This document shows, piece after piece, positions 1 to 7,275 of a stretch of 43,367 nucleotides of DNA. The notes beneath the pieces are model-generated. The model made no database searches, was not told the origin of the DNA, and worked only from the letters and a program-made list of their open reading frames with translations. Positions within the stretch are counted from its first letter, which is position 1. The number at the start of each line of letters is the position of its first letter. The position numbers were made by a program, and so were the translations under genes. The stretch is from a virus. The stretch is taken from positions 1 to 43,367 of the IMG/VR virus record IMGVR_UViG_3300021475_000033. One strand, given 5' to 3'.

Positions 1-40
1 CACCGAGACGACTACATCTTAACATCGAAGGGAAACGACA

Positions 41-178
41 ATGTGGCTACCCAAATGGTTCGTGTTGCTGGTGACACTTCTCGCCACCCTCAACGCCGTC
101 ACTCACTACCCGGACTTCAAGGAGGGACTGTCCCTCATAACTCAAGACGTGAAAGGATTGGTAAATGCCCGTCAGTAA
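41..178 (+). CDS. Small single-TM protein (45 aa)
   Basis: ATG at 41 follows an AAGGGA ribosome site about 7 nt upstream. The product begins MWLPKWFVLLVTLLATLNAV, a basic/aromatic start followed by a hydrophobic helix, then a short polar tail ending NARQ. It overlaps the next gene by 14 nt, which suggests translational coupling. One membrane span, inner-membrane location and a C-terminal polar tail are inferred from composition. No family is recognised. It is a plausible phage microprotein, but its small size leaves some doubt. Confidence 0.55.
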   Translation: MWLPKWFVLLVTLLATLNAVTHYPDFKEGLSLITQDVKGLVNARQ

Positions 179-350
179 GAAAGAAGCAAAGTATATCGTC
201 GCCCGCGTCAGCGGCATCAAGGAAGGCGATAACAAGATCGACGCCGCCAACAAGGCGATCGAGACCATGAAGATGGCCGGCTTCCCCGCCTCAGCCATCA
301 GGAAGGCGGAGCGCCTGCGCGACGACGCCATTGCACGGGGGGTGAAGTAA
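165..350 (+). CDS. Hypothetical small basic protein (61 aa)
   Basis: Starts MPVSKKEAKYIVARVSG and is rich in Lys, Ala and Ile, with a predicted all-helical fold and no membrane span. It starts inside the end of the preceding TM gene. The C-terminal half (SAIRKAERLRDDAI) looks like an amphipathic helix. I do not recognise the family, and no function is assigned. Confidence 0.6.
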   Translation: MPVSKKEAKYIVARVSGIKEGDNKIDAANKAIETMKMAGFPASAIRKAERLRDDAIARGVK

Positions 351-362
351 AGACCGCTTGGT

Positions 363-389
363 CTTGCCCATCAAGAAACGGTGGGCAAG
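363..389. other. Intergenic hairpin
   Basis: CTTGCCCA at 363-370 and TGGGCAAG at 382-389 form a perfect 8-bp stem with an 11-nt loop in the gap between the genes ending at 350 and starting at 434. There is no T-run, so a classical terminator is not supported. It could be an mRNA stability element or a protein-binding site. Confidence 0.4.
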
Positions 390-433
390 CACGAGCGATC
401 CAACTGGACGTCTCGAATAGAAGGAAACCTTGT

Positions 434-715
434 ATGTCACCACAACTAATCTTTGTACTCAATGACGCCATAGCTCTGCAGACCCAGCAACCCCCTCAGA
501 CCCGTCAGCTCGAGGAGCTGCACGACCTGATGGCTAAGGCTCGCCTTTCCTACGACAAGGGCACGCCTATCGGGGGCACGCCATACAGCCGAGGTTTCGG
601 CCAGCACCTCAAGTGCTTGTGGCGCGAGGCGAAGACCATGGGCGACAACATCGCCAAGGTCATCGCTGACGCCTATGTCGACCAGACCGGGGAACCGGCT
701 TGGTGGCGCTACTAA
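434..715 (+). CDS. Hypothetical protein (93 aa)
   Basis: ATG at 434 has AAGGAA at 421-426 with 7-nt spacing. That site lies inside a small AAGG/CCTT hairpin, which could tune initiation. The protein is soluble and mostly helical, with a central GTPIGGTPYSRGF segment and a C-terminal WWRY. It contains no Cys or His cluster and no membrane segment. The family is not recognised. Confidence 0.65.
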   Translation: MSPQLIFVLNDAIALQTQQPPQTRQLEELHDLMAKARLSYDKGTPIGGTPYSRGFGQHLKCLWREAKTMGDNIAKVIADAYVDQTGEPAWWRY

Positions 716-722
716 GCGTCTC

Positions 723-899
723 ATGGACGGCGGGTTCTGGATCACTAGGGATGGAACGAGAGTTCCCATCCGGGCGATGAAGCGGAGTCATATCCTCAGC
801 TGCATCGACCTGATCCAGCGCCGCAACTGGAGGCGGGAATACCTCGCCCGCCTCCAGCTTGAATTGAAGATTAGGGATTTCCTAGGAGAACAACATTGA
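723..899 (+). CDS. Small conserved phage protein, W-x-TRDG-x-x-x-PI type (58 aa)
   Basis: The ATG at 723 is preferred over an in-frame upstream ATG at 675 because the earlier start would overlap the previous gene by 41 nt and adds unconserved residues. The product has the pattern FWITRDGTRVPIRAMKRSHI followed by a basic helix. I have seen this pattern in small phage proteins in which a short beta-hairpin precedes a helix with the M-x-x-S/H-L signature. The function is unknown. Confidence 0.6.
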   Translation: MDGGFWITRDGTRVPIRAMKRSHILSCIDLIQRRNWRREYLARLQLELKIRDFLGEQH

Positions 900-1981
900 A
901 AGAGAAACACAATCCTCAGGTGCTCGACCTGCTGACCACACAAGGCAGCCGGGACCTAGACCACGTCATCGCTGTGCGGCCGACGGCCCGGCGGTTCATC
1001 TTTGATCGCGAGGCGTCGACCCACCTAGGCCACTTCATCCGCGAGTGCGGAGCGCTCATCATCAACAACCGCCAGTTCGCCATCCCGCCGTTTCCCGTCA
1101 CTTACATCCAGGCCGAAACGGATGAACTGCTCAAGGCCATCGGCAGGGGATCGTCAGCGGACACGATGGGTAGAGAGGGTCGAGACACGCGCGTCGGCTA
1201 CTTGATCGACGGTCGACGCGTCTGGTCGATGGCGACGGATGACCGAAGGGCAAGTCTGAGCCTCTTCCGCTACGAGATGGACACGCCAGCCGGGGTCGGA
1301 CCCATCTTCGATGAGCCCGTGCAGCTGGGTGACAAAGACGACGAGTGGGCCCGCGCCGTGCTCCTCCTCGGGACTACAGTCCACGACCTGCCCGATGAAG
1401 ATACCAGACTGGATGTTGTCCGCTCCAACCGCATCCGGCTCGACTCGCGCATCCAAGCTCGGGCGACCCTGCGCAAAGTCCCCGGGGGTGAAGGGGATGT
1501 GTACGTCCGACTGACCGATGAGACACCCATCAGCCGGATGCAGAAGCGCACCAATGTCATGGCCTCAGCCGGCGACCTGCGGAATGTGTGGGCGGCCTTG
1601 CTCCTCATCAACCAGAAGCGGGGCAATGTGTCCTTCCGCGACGTACCCTGGCAAGCCGTGATCCACAAGGGCAAGCGCAAGGTGTTCGGCGCGCACAGTG
1701 TAGTGACCATCCACCTCTCGCCTAAGCAAACTATCGGCGGCGCAATGCGGCCGGGCCTGCACGTCCCTAAAGCCGCTCACGAAGTCAAAGGCCACTTCGC
1801 CCACTTCAACCTGAAGGACGGCTGCGCGCATGAGTGGCCTGCGATGCCCGACATCAGTCAAGACGGAATTGCACGCTGGCACTGCCTCCGTTGTGGCGGC
1901 AGGCGAACGTGGAAGAAAGCTTATGCAACTGGCGACGCCCGCATCGGCTTTGTAACCAAGGAATATGAGGTCAAGCCATGA
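896..1981 (+). CDS. Hypothetical protein with C-terminal Zn-ribbon-like motif (361 aa)
   Basis: Start is TTG at 896, overlapping the preceding TGA; GGAG at 884-887 lies 8 nt upstream and decides it. The body (residues 1-300) is a mixed alpha/beta protein with no motif I recognise. The last 60 residues contain C-x-H-x-W then WHCLRCGG, consistent with a zinc-binding site (Cys/His/Cys/Cys), followed by a conserved-looking IGFVTKEYEV tail. The role is unknown. The next gene overlaps by 4 nt (ATGA). Confidence 0.75.
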   Translation: MKEKHNPQVLDLLTTQGSRDLDHVIAVRPTARRFIFDREASTHLGHFIRECGALIINNRQFAIPPFPVTYIQAETDELLKAIGRGSSADTMGREGRDTRVGYLIDGRRVWSMATDDRRASLSLFRYEMDTPAGVGPIFDEPVQLGDKDDEWARAVLLLGTTVHDLPDEDTRLDVVRSNRIRLDSRIQARATLRKVPGGEGDVYVRLTDETPISRMQKRTNVMASAGDLRNVWAALLLINQKRGNVSFRDVPWQAVIHKGKRKVFGAHSVVTIHLSPKQTIGGAMRPGLHVPKAAHEVKGHFAHFNLKDGCAHEWPAMPDISQDGIARWHCLRCGGRRTWKKAYATGDARIGFVTKEYEVKP

Positions 1982-2277
1982 ACCAACAACAACTCATGAA
2001 CCGCGTCGTCAGCGCGGCCATCTGGCAACTGATGCGTCGGGCGCCGACATGGCTCCTTGTCGTCATTGTCGGCGGCGCGTTCCTCGTCGCATTCGCGCAT
2101 GGGGGAACACTCATCTGCACCGACTGGCAAGGCACTCGGACTTGCCAAGGAGACCACGGCTACATCAGCCGCGAGTCGACCTGGCAGGGCCGGACCACGG
2201 GGTCCGACAACCGAGGCAATGCGTGGTCGGCCTATCGTTGGCAAGATCGGACCATAATCGAGGAGAGACACCGATGA
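1978..2277 (+). CDS. Small membrane-anchored protein (99 aa)
   Basis: Coupled to the previous gene by an ATGA overlap. It has a short cytoplasmic helix, then one TM segment at about residues 24-41 (WLLVVIVGGAFLVAFAHGG), then a hydrophilic tail rich in Gly, Ser, Arg and Trp. Two cysteines lie just after the membrane segment (residues 47 and 56) and could form a disulfide if the tail is periplasmic. The family is not recognised. Confidence 0.65.
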   Translation: MNQQQLMNRVVSAAIWQLMRRAPTWLLVVIVGGAFLVAFAHGGTLICTDWQGTRTCQGDHGYISRESTWQGRTTGSDNRGNAWSAYRWQDRTIIEERHR

Positions 2278-2507
2278 AGCATGTTATGAAACTCTACCCT
2301 TTTGACACCATCATCGCCACAGCGCGTGAGCGCATGATGGCGGGCATGAAGATCCACCTGCAGTTCAACTGCGCCAAGTGTGGCATGAAGCAGACGTTCG
2401 AGCAGGAGGACTACCTGTCCGAGCGCGGGCAATGCGAGGAGTGTGGCCACATCACTAGCCTGAAAGACGACGGCTGCAACCTGATGGTCATAAGCAGCAG
2501 AAAATGA
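2274..2507 (+). CDS. Zinc-ribbon protein (77 aa)
   Basis: ATG at 2274 is preferred to the longer frame from 1965. It has GAGGAG upstream and an ATGA overlap with the previous gene. The protein contains C-A-K-C and C-E-E-C, a classical C-x2-C...C-x2-C zinc ribbon at roughly residues 34-62. Such minimal ribbons usually bind nucleic acid or protein partners. The specific function is unknown. Confidence 0.7.
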   Translation: MKHVMKLYPFDTIIATARERMMAGMKIHLQFNCAKCGMKQTFEQEDYLSERGQCEECGHITSLKDDGCNLMVISSRK

Positions 2508-2815
2508 AAACTCTCCTCGCCCTCCTGCTGATGTCGACCAGCGCTGTAGCCGACGAATACCCGCCGGGTCTGTTTGAGCGCAGCCCGGAGATCAACCCGG
2601 GCGACACGTCAGAGCCGTTAGGACGCCCGTCAGCGCCGTTGACGCCGCCGCTGGAGCAAACACCGCTCGCGAGCGCGCCAACGGCTCCTGCGCCGTCCCT
2701 AGCGCTTCCCAGCGACGACCCGGACGACCCCCAGAGTTGCTTCAACCTCCGCCGTGGGTTATTCCCCACACCCCAAGCAGCGGCGAACGCCCGCTCAAAA
2801 TGTGAAAGGTACTGA
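2504..2815 (+). CDS. Secreted Pro/Ala-rich protein with signal peptide (103 aa)
   Basis: An ATGA overlap links it to the zinc-ribbon gene. The N-terminus MKTLLALLLMSTSAVADEYP is a textbook Sec signal peptide with likely cleavage after AVA or AVAD. The mature part is proline-, alanine- and serine-rich and probably disordered, followed by a short C-terminal region with two Cys (QSCFN and SKCER). It resembles small periplasmic phage proteins. No spanin lipobox is present. Confidence 0.65.
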   Translation: MKTLLALLLMSTSAVADEYPPGLFERSPEINPGDTSEPLGRPSAPLTPPLEQTPLASAPTAPAPSLALPSDDPDDPQSCFNLRRGLFPTPQAAANARSKCERY

Positions 2816-2816
2816 G

Positions 2817-3155
2817 ATGACACCGCATGAACCACCGCCCATCGAACCCTACATGCTGACCATCCACCCGAGTGGAACTTATGCGTATCGAAAGCTGACC
2901 ACAGTGCCGACAGCCGAGGTTTTGCACGAGGGCGGGATCGAGGGTCCGCTCGAGATCGTGCCCCTCTTCAGAAAACTCGGGCTGAGCCCGTGCATCGCTT
3001 TCTGCGATGAAGATGGCAGGCGTAAAGGGTTGCCGCCCAACCGCGCCGCTCAGGCCCTGTGGCGACTGGCAGTCGGCAGGATGATTACTGAAGATCATCT
3101 GGTCGGGCCTATCGTCATTGTGGTTGGCCGAGAGGCTTTCCTCGATCGAATGTAA
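2817..3155 (+). CDS. DUF3846-like protein (112 aa)
   Basis: ATG at 2817 has AAAGG upstream and is chosen over 2754. The central part reads GPLEIVPLF...CIAFCDEDGRRKGLPPNRAA, then a hydrophobic strand GPIVIVVG. This matches the DUF3846 pattern of a sheet with xxxDEdGxxKxLPxN and a terminal GxxVV strand. DUF3846 proteins are small, widespread in phages and plasmids, and of unknown role; a link to DNA or antirestriction functions is only suggested. Confidence 0.7.
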   Translation: MTPHEPPPIEPYMLTIHPSGTYAYRKLTTVPTAEVLHEGGIEGPLEIVPLFRKLGLSPCIAFCDEDGRRKGLPPNRAAQALWRLAVGRMITEDHLVGPIVIVVGREAFLDRM

Positions 3156-3158
3156 CGG

Positions 3159-3187
3159 TTGAGATTTTAGTCACATCTCGCTAGTAT
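3159..3187 (+). promoter_or_regulatory. Sigma70-like promoter TTGAGA-17-TAGTAT
   Basis: TTGAGA at 3159-3164, a 17-nt spacer and TAGTAT at 3182-3187 lie in the 128-nt gap after the DUF3846 gene. The predicted transcription start near 3194 precedes an unusual leader holding a tandem 11-bp repeat (TCCGGTAAAAG at 3218-3228, TCCGGTTAAAG at 3229-3239). It would drive the 3284-5247 gene string. Confidence 0.5.
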
Positions 3188-3283
3188 GGGAATATAGGGC
3201 AAAGGGATATGTTGTGGTCCGGTAAAAGTCCGGTTAAAGCCCCTGCGTTGAGCCGCGCCACGATGTACACAAAGGATTCAATC

Positions 3284-3463
3284 ATGCCACAGTCTATGGA
3301 CGCCGCCGTCGCGATACAACACGCTATCGACTGCCTCAAAGCCCACACTGGCGACAGTGACGCCATCGAGCGTCTCCAAGAGATCCTCGACCAACAGGGC
3401 TGCGGGCACTTCGACGGTGACGGTAGTCTGACCAACCTCATTGATATCATCATTGACGGGTAA
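3284..3463 (+). CDS. Hypothetical acidic small protein (59 aa)
   Basis: The start at 3284 is supported by AAAGGA at 3271-3276 with a 7-nt spacer. The in-frame ATG at 3209 has its Shine-Dalgarno site too close. The product is acidic and helical (MDAAVAIQHAIDCLKAH, then an IDIIIDG tail). The family is not recognised. Confidence 0.6.
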   Translation: MPQSMDAAVAIQHAIDCLKAHTGDSDAIERLQEILDQQGCGHFDGDGSLTNLIDIIIDG

Positions 3464-3466
3464 ACC

Positions 3467-3682
3467 ATGGGACTTCTGCTTATCGTTCTGATCGCCTGCG
3501 GTGGTTTGCCCCTACTCGTCTACGCGGGCTTATGGTTATTGCTCTGGGTTGCGACGGGCTGTCTATTCAGCGTCGCGTGGGCTGTGTTCTTGTTGTATGG
3601 GCCGGGTTGGTTCCTGACCTGCCTGGCGGTACCGGTCATCATTTCAATCGGCGTCTATGAATGGCGTCACGGAGGCGACTGA
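3467..3682 (+). CDS. Multi-span small membrane protein (71 aa)
   Basis: Almost wholly hydrophobic: about residues 2-28, 30-47 and 49-63 could each span the membrane, ending in the charged tail YEWRHGGD. It starts 3 nt after the preceding stop. The holin cassette lies elsewhere (35.2-35.7 kb), so a lysis role is not implied. A host-membrane or superinfection function is possible but unsupported. Confidence 0.6.
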   Translation: MGLLLIVLIACGGLPLLVYAGLWLLLWVATGCLFSVAWAVFLLYGPGWFLTCLAVPVIISIGVYEWRHGGD

Positions 3683-3687
3683 AGCAA

Positions 3688-3888
3688 ATGTCAAAAACAA
3701 TAACAAAGGAGGATCTCAATGGCATGGGATGCGGTACTCCTAATTGTGGTCACGACCATTCTACTTTATATCTTCATGCTAGTTGTCATATAGGCGCGGC
3801 CACCGTGGTCCGCTATGAGAAGGCGATCGAGACGCTGGTCATCGAATGCGCCGAGTGTGAAAAGGAAGTGGTGAGGATCAAGCTATGA
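3688..3888 (+). CDS. Small Cys/His protein, MGCGTPxCGHDH type (66 aa)
   Basis: The ATG at 3688 gives MSKTITKEDLNGMGCGTPNC, a start I recognise from a small phage family. It is chosen over 3661, which lies in the end of the previous gene. The pattern C-x4-C-G-H-D-H, a central C-H, then C-x2-C near the C-terminus predicts one or two zinc sites. The function is unknown. A second, hydrophobic frame with a strong ribosome site is embedded at 3719-3793. Confidence 0.65.
   Translation: MSKTITKEDLNGMGCGTPNCGHDHSTLYLHASCHIGAATVVRYEKAIETLVIECAECEKEVVRIKL
3719..3793 (+). CDS. Embedded 24-aa hydrophobic peptide (overlapping frame)
   Basis: Inside the 3688 gene, in another frame, AGGAGG sits 6 nt before an ATG that opens a frame MAWDAVLLIVVTTILLYIFM followed by LVVI and a stop. 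This is a single membrane helix with the best Shine-Dalgarno sequence in the neighbourhood. It could be a genuine overlapping microprotein, or the AGGAGG could arise by chance from the host frame. Confidence 0.35.
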   Translation: MAWDAVLLIVVTTILLYIFMLVVI

Positions 3889-4274
3889 GAGATGAGCCCA
3901 GGGGCGAGCTCGCCCGTTATGCCTTCGGTTACAGCGACAAGAAGCCGTCGATGTGGTTCTGGGTCATCCATGCCGCCATGCTGGCGTTCGTGGTGTGGGC
4001 CATTTTCATCTCCCCGGCGTACTCGGCGACGTGCCATCACTACTCGACATGGAAGTACCCGTGGCCGCAAAGGTGCTACAGCGCCTATGCGCCGCCGTCG
4101 CTCAAGCGCCGAGCGGCTGAGCAGGACAATGATTGGTACGTCGAGATCGAAAAGCTGCCGCCATCGTGGAAGCTTGACGAAGAGCAGCCACACATCGAGG
4201 TGACGGTTCCGGAGACGGTGCAGGACCCCGACCGAGACAGGGGTCTCCAGGAACTGAAGGGGTTGTTGAAATGA
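3885..4274 (+). CDS. Membrane-anchored protein (129 aa)
   Basis: An ATGA overlap joins it to the previous gene. A 22-residue polar start is followed by one TM helix (about residues 23-43, WFWVIHAAMLAFVVWAIFIS), ending with AYSA, which could be a cleavage or anchor site. The remainder is hydrophilic, with an early C...C pair and an acidic, proline-rich C-terminus. The family is not recognised. Confidence 0.65.
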   Translation: MRDEPRGELARYAFGYSDKKPSMWFWVIHAAMLAFVVWAIFISPAYSATCHHYSTWKYPWPQRCYSAYAPPSLKRRAAEQDNDWYVEIEKLPPSWKLDEEQPHIEVTVPETVQDPDRDRGLQELKGLLK

Positions 4275-4963
4275 ACAAGCCGGTGAAGCCAGAAAGGTAC
4301 CCCGTCATAGAGTCTGTGGGTCCACCGCCCGAGCTGCACGCGCAGCGCATAGCCGGAGAGATGGCCCAGTGGTTGATACGCCAGGGCGAGGCGCGCTGGA
4401 AAAAGATGGCGGATGTCGTCAAGAACGCCAAAGATGGCAACCCGAAATCGCAGTGGCGGTTGGCCAACCGCTTGGCCGTCACCGCCGGCCCGGCGATCTT
4501 CGACCTAGCCGTAGCGCCGGGCAAGCGAGGCAAGTACACCATGCGCTTCAGCTGCTGGACTGGCTGGGTCAACGGCGAGCCCACCAAAGATGGTCAGGTC
4601 CTGCCCGAGCGCCCCTGGCTGGGCATCGGGTGGATGACAGTGAAAAACAAAGGTGGTTATCACGCTGAGTTCGACGACTACATCTGGCTCCTCATCAACC
4701 ACCACGCGATGGCGCGCCTGGCTGAGCGATGTGGCGCTCGGTCACCCATCCAGCTCGCCCAGATGCTCGGCGTGATGTCCAAGGCGTTCATGAGGTACGC
4801 CGTCGACCACACAGAGCCGGGTGAGAAGGCGTCCATCCCGCCCGAGGGGTGGCGAGTGCCCTTCGAGGGCGGCGTCGCCATCATCGCTCTCGACACGGAA
4901 GGCCCGCGACCAAGCGGGCTACCGCTGTGCATCACCGTCCTGCCGCCGGGAGACCAGAAATGA
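4271..4963 (+). CDS. Hypothetical protein (230 aa)
   Basis: Soluble protein coupled by ATGA overlaps on both sides. It has a helical N-terminal half (residues 20-75) and an aromatic-rich middle (FSCWTGWVN, RPWLGIGWMTV, FDDYIWLLINHHAMARLAER). The middle helix LLINHHAMARLAER with two His is the most distinctive feature. I cannot place it in a family. Confidence 0.7.
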   Translation: MNKPVKPERYPVIESVGPPPELHAQRIAGEMAQWLIRQGEARWKKMADVVKNAKDGNPKSQWRLANRLAVTAGPAIFDLAVAPGKRGKYTMRFSCWTGWVNGEPTKDGQVLPERPWLGIGWMTVKNKGGYHAEFDDYIWLLINHHAMARLAERCGARSPIQLAQMLGVMSKAFMRYAVDHTEPGEKASIPPEGWRVPFEGGVAIIALDTEGPRPSGLPLCITVLPPGDQK

Positions 4964-5247
4964 CCATCAGGTTCACGCAATACCTCCGCCCTCATGGTCG
5001 CCCGCGCGAGGAGTTGTTCGAGGCGAGCGACGAGGTCGAGGCCATCGCCGACCGCTTCATCGCTGCCGGCGGATGGTATGAGTGCGAGGTGCTCGGCGAT
5101 GACGTGACCGTCTCCCTGACCGCGTGCATGCGCGTCGACGGCGAGGGTCAGGACGTCGCCATCCAAGTCTGCAAAAATGGCCCGGGGGTACCCGCCGCAG
5201 TCGAGCGGCTGGTCCGGGCCTCGGTAGAAAAACTGAAAAAAACTTGA
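4960..5247 (+). CDS. Hypothetical protein (95 aa)
   Basis: The ATG at 4960 overlaps the preceding stop (ATGA) and is preferred to the 4849 start in the same frame. The protein is alpha/beta: MTIRFTQYLRPHGRP, then FEASDEVEAIADRFIAAGG, then strands and a basic C-terminal helix ending KKT. It ends in an A-rich stretch just upstream of the next promoter. The family is unknown. Confidence 0.65.
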   Translation: MTIRFTQYLRPHGRPREELFEASDEVEAIADRFIAAGGWYECEVLGDDVTVSLTACMRVDGEGQDVAIQVCKNGPGVPAAVERLVRASVEKLKKT

Positions 5248-5256
5248 AAGACATCA

Positions 5257-5285
5257 TTGACGTTTGCAAGAGATCTCCTTAAGCA
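5257..5285 (+). promoter_or_regulatory. Promoter TTGACG-17-TAAGCA
   Basis: TTGACG at 5257-5262 and TAAGCA at 5280-5285 are separated by exactly 17 nt, giving a start near 5292. This placement rules out the upstream TTG (5264) and ATG (5288) starts of the next gene and supports the GTG at 5321. The leader GACACCAACTGATGGAGA resembles the leaders at 9.42 and 18.28 kb. Confidence 0.55.
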
Positions 5286-5320
5286 AGATGTTGTTGACAC
5301 CAACTGATGGAGATACCACG

Positions 5321-6004
5321 GTGAACGACCTCAGCAGCATCAAAGACAAAATCCGGAAGATGATGGCCCTCGGGGCCGCTGGCTCCGGCGCTAGCGAAGA
5401 AGAAGCCGCCACTGCAATGCGCATGGCGATGGGCCTAATGGCCCGCCACGGCATCGACCAAGCCACACTGGGTGGCCCCAAGCCGACGGCCCGCATGGCC
5501 GCCCGCGTCGACCGCAAGATCCAGCCCTTCGAGGTGATGACCGCTCAAGCGGCCGGAACCCTCTACGGCTGCCGCATCCTTTTCTGGAAAGGCGGCAAAA
5601 TGGGCTTCGCCTTCATCGGTCGCCCCGACAACACGGACGCCGCCGAGATGACCATGATGTGGCTGACCCAGCAGGTCGAGGAACTCTACAAGGGCCACCT
5701 GCCCAAGGGTTTGTCGCAACGCGAGCGGCAGGAGTTTCGCAAAACCTTCAAGGTCGCCTGCGCCCACCGCGTTTACCAGCGAGCCCTCGACTTCGTCCGC
5801 AACCCCGTCCAGATCGCGTCGGACATCAAGTCCACCGCCCTGGTCGTCGGCGACTACTTCAAGCAGCTCGAGGGCGAGAACAAGGCGGTCATCGCCACGA
5901 TGGACGTCAAGAAGTCCCGCGCCCGGGGCACCCAGGCCGGCTCCGGCACCTACGCCGGCTACCGCGCTGGCGACTCGGTCAAACTTCATCGACAGGTGGG
6001 GTGA
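5321..6004 (+). CDS. DUF2786-domain protein (227 aa)
   Basis: The GTG at 5321 has GGAG at 5309-5312 with 8-nt spacing and lies just past the inferred transcription start. The N-terminus has the DUF2786 helical motif: IKDKIRKMMALG, then SEEEAATAMRMAMGLMARHG. The middle holds FEVMTAQAAGTLYGCRILFW and FIGRPDN, and the C-terminus is Gly/Ala-rich with basic residues. DUF2786 proteins are common in phages and actinobacteria; their role is unknown, though a nucleic-acid link is often assumed. The stop overlaps the next ATG (TGATG). Confidence 0.75.
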   Translation: MNDLSSIKDKIRKMMALGAAGSGASEEEAATAMRMAMGLMARHGIDQATLGGPKPTARMAARVDRKIQPFEVMTAQAAGTLYGCRILFWKGGKMGFAFIGRPDNTDAAEMTMMWLTQQVEELYKGHLPKGLSQRERQEFRKTFKVACAHRVYQRALDFVRNPVQIASDIKSTALVVGDYFKQLEGENKAVIATMDVKKSRARGTQAGSGTYAGYRAGDSVKLHRQVG

Positions 6005-6882
6005 TGGCGATGGCCGCTCACAAACCCCCCACCGACTCGAGTTGGTTCGCCGAGCGCGTGGCTCGAGGTCAAAAGGAGATATTCCAGGAGGTCATTACGA
6101 TCACTCCGGATATCGCCCGTAGATTGCTGGAGACGAACGAGAACAACCGCCCAATCCTCCGGCGCACGCTGAGGGCGATGGTTCACGACATCCTTAACGG
6201 AAGATGGGAACTCAACGGCGAGTCCATCATCATCTCCAAGGAAGGTCTGCTCAACGACGGGCAGCACCGCCTTGAAGCAGTGGTCGAGGCCGACACCCCG
6301 ATCCAATCCCTCGTCGTGTTCGGAGTGACCAGGGAGTCTCGCAAGACAGTGGACACCGGAAGATCGCGCAAGATCTCCGACTTCCTGATCATGGACGGCG
6401 TATCCTCTGCAAGCTACGCCGGCACTGTCGCTAAGCTCCACTATCTCTACCGAACCAAGAAAAGCCCGAGCGTTGGAGCCACCACAGCCGACATTCAAGC
6501 TGAGTATTGGGCTCACTCCAAGCATATCGACGATGCAATCACGAGGTGGACCCATGGATGGGCCACCGAAGTCCACGCGAAGTCGGCGGTGGCGGCAGCT
6601 CATGTGATCATCCGTCAAGTGGCCGATTTTGGTCTGGTGGAGCAATTCTTCGACTCTTTGAAAGATGGCGCGAGACTTGAGCGAGATGACCCCATTCTGT
6701 GGTGCCGGGAAAAACTGAATAACATCGCCCGCACTCGGGACAAGGTCATGCTGAGGGCGGAATACAAACTGGAAGTCATCTTGCGCTACTGGAACGCTTG
6801 GGCCAACGAGAAGAAAACCAAAAAGCATCTTCCCATCCTCGGCGAGTTTCCACGCGTTGACCCGGGGAGTCGGCCCACATGA
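6004..6882 (+). CDS. DGQHR-motif (ParB/DndB-like) protein (292 aa)
   Basis: ATG at 6004 (TGATG junction) is chosen over an open frame reaching back to 5659 that shadows the DUF2786 gene. Residues 30-120 contain the fold typical of ParB-like/DGQHR proteins: a strand, LNGRWELNG, then LLNDGQHRLEAVV (DGQHRL at 85-90), a strand LVVFGV, and DTGRSRK around 117-123. The C-terminal 150 residues are helical. DGQHR proteins include DndB-type regulators and phage proteins of unknown role, so nucleic-acid binding or NTP use is inferred only. It is conserved in many phages of GC-rich hosts. Confidence 0.7.
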   Translation: MAMAAHKPPTDSSWFAERVARGQKEIFQEVITITPDIARRLLETNENNRPILRRTLRAMVHDILNGRWELNGESIIISKEGLLNDGQHRLEAVVEADTPIQSLVVFGVTRESRKTVDTGRSRKISDFLIMDGVSSASYAGTVAKLHYLYRTKKSPSVGATTADIQAEYWAHSKHIDDAITRWTHGWATEVHAKSAVAAAHVIIRQVADFGLVEQFFDSLKDGARLERDDPILWCREKLNNIARTRDKVMLRAEYKLEVILRYWNAWANEKKTKKHLPILGEFPRVDPGSRPT

Positions 6883-7073
6883 CCTGCCGAGTTGGCATCC
6901 GGCGGCAGGCGAGGAAACTCGCCCTGCTGCCCAACCCGGAGGAGCGCCTCGCGGCGCTCGACCGGATCGCCGTCACTCTCGAGCGCGCCGCCCGGCGTCA
7001 GCGGGAGTTGACCGAGCGGCGCATTGCTCAGGCGCGCTACGAGGGCTACCAGGACGGCTTGTGGGAGGCGTGA
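6879..7073 (+). CDS. Small basic coiled-coil protein (64 aa)
   Basis: ATGA-coupled to the previous gene. It is a highly charged, almost entirely helical sequence rich in Arg, Ala, Leu and Glu (NPEERLAALDRIAVTLERAA) ending YQDGLWEA. Dimerisation through a short coiled coil is likely. No family is recognised. Confidence 0.6.
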   Translation: MTCRVGIRRQARKLALLPNPEERLAALDRIAVTLERAARRQRELTERRIAQARYEGYQDGLWEA

Positions 7074-7074
7074 G

Positions 7075-7275
7075 ATGAGACTCGACGAATTCCTCGCCCG
7101 CTGCCTGGCAGCGCGCAAGGTGAAGCGGGTCAATGACCCACACGGGATACTCCTGCCCGAGGCTCGCTGGCGTCCACACCTGGAGGAGGCCCAGTTCATC
7201 CTGGGCGCCATCCAGGCGTATGACCTCAGAGAGATTGTCATCAAGTACCACGAAACCGAGGAGGATGGCCAGTGA
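7075..7275 (+). CDS. Hypothetical small protein (66 aa)
   Basis: ATG at 7075, immediately after the previous stop, is preferred over 7024. The sequence MRLDEFLARCLAARKVKRV continues with GILLPEARWRP and a helix ending in HETEED. It is predicted soluble and mixed alpha/beta. The function is unknown. Confidence 0.6.
   Translation: MRLDEFLARCLAARKVKRVNDPHGILLPEARWRPHLEEAQFILGAIQAYDLREIVIKYHETEEDGQ

Noticed and set aside
363-389. Terminator
   Set aside because: Perfect stem but no T-run after it on either strand, so kept only as a hairpin.
2504-2815. o-spanin (Rz1-like) call for the secreted Pro-rich protein
   Set aside because: There is a signal peptide and Pro-rich body but no lipobox Cys, and it is far from the lysis cassette.
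5659-6003. N-terminal extension of the DGQHR protein
   Set aside because: It is a shadow of the DUF2786 gene; the ATG at 6004 in a TGATG junction is the natural start.
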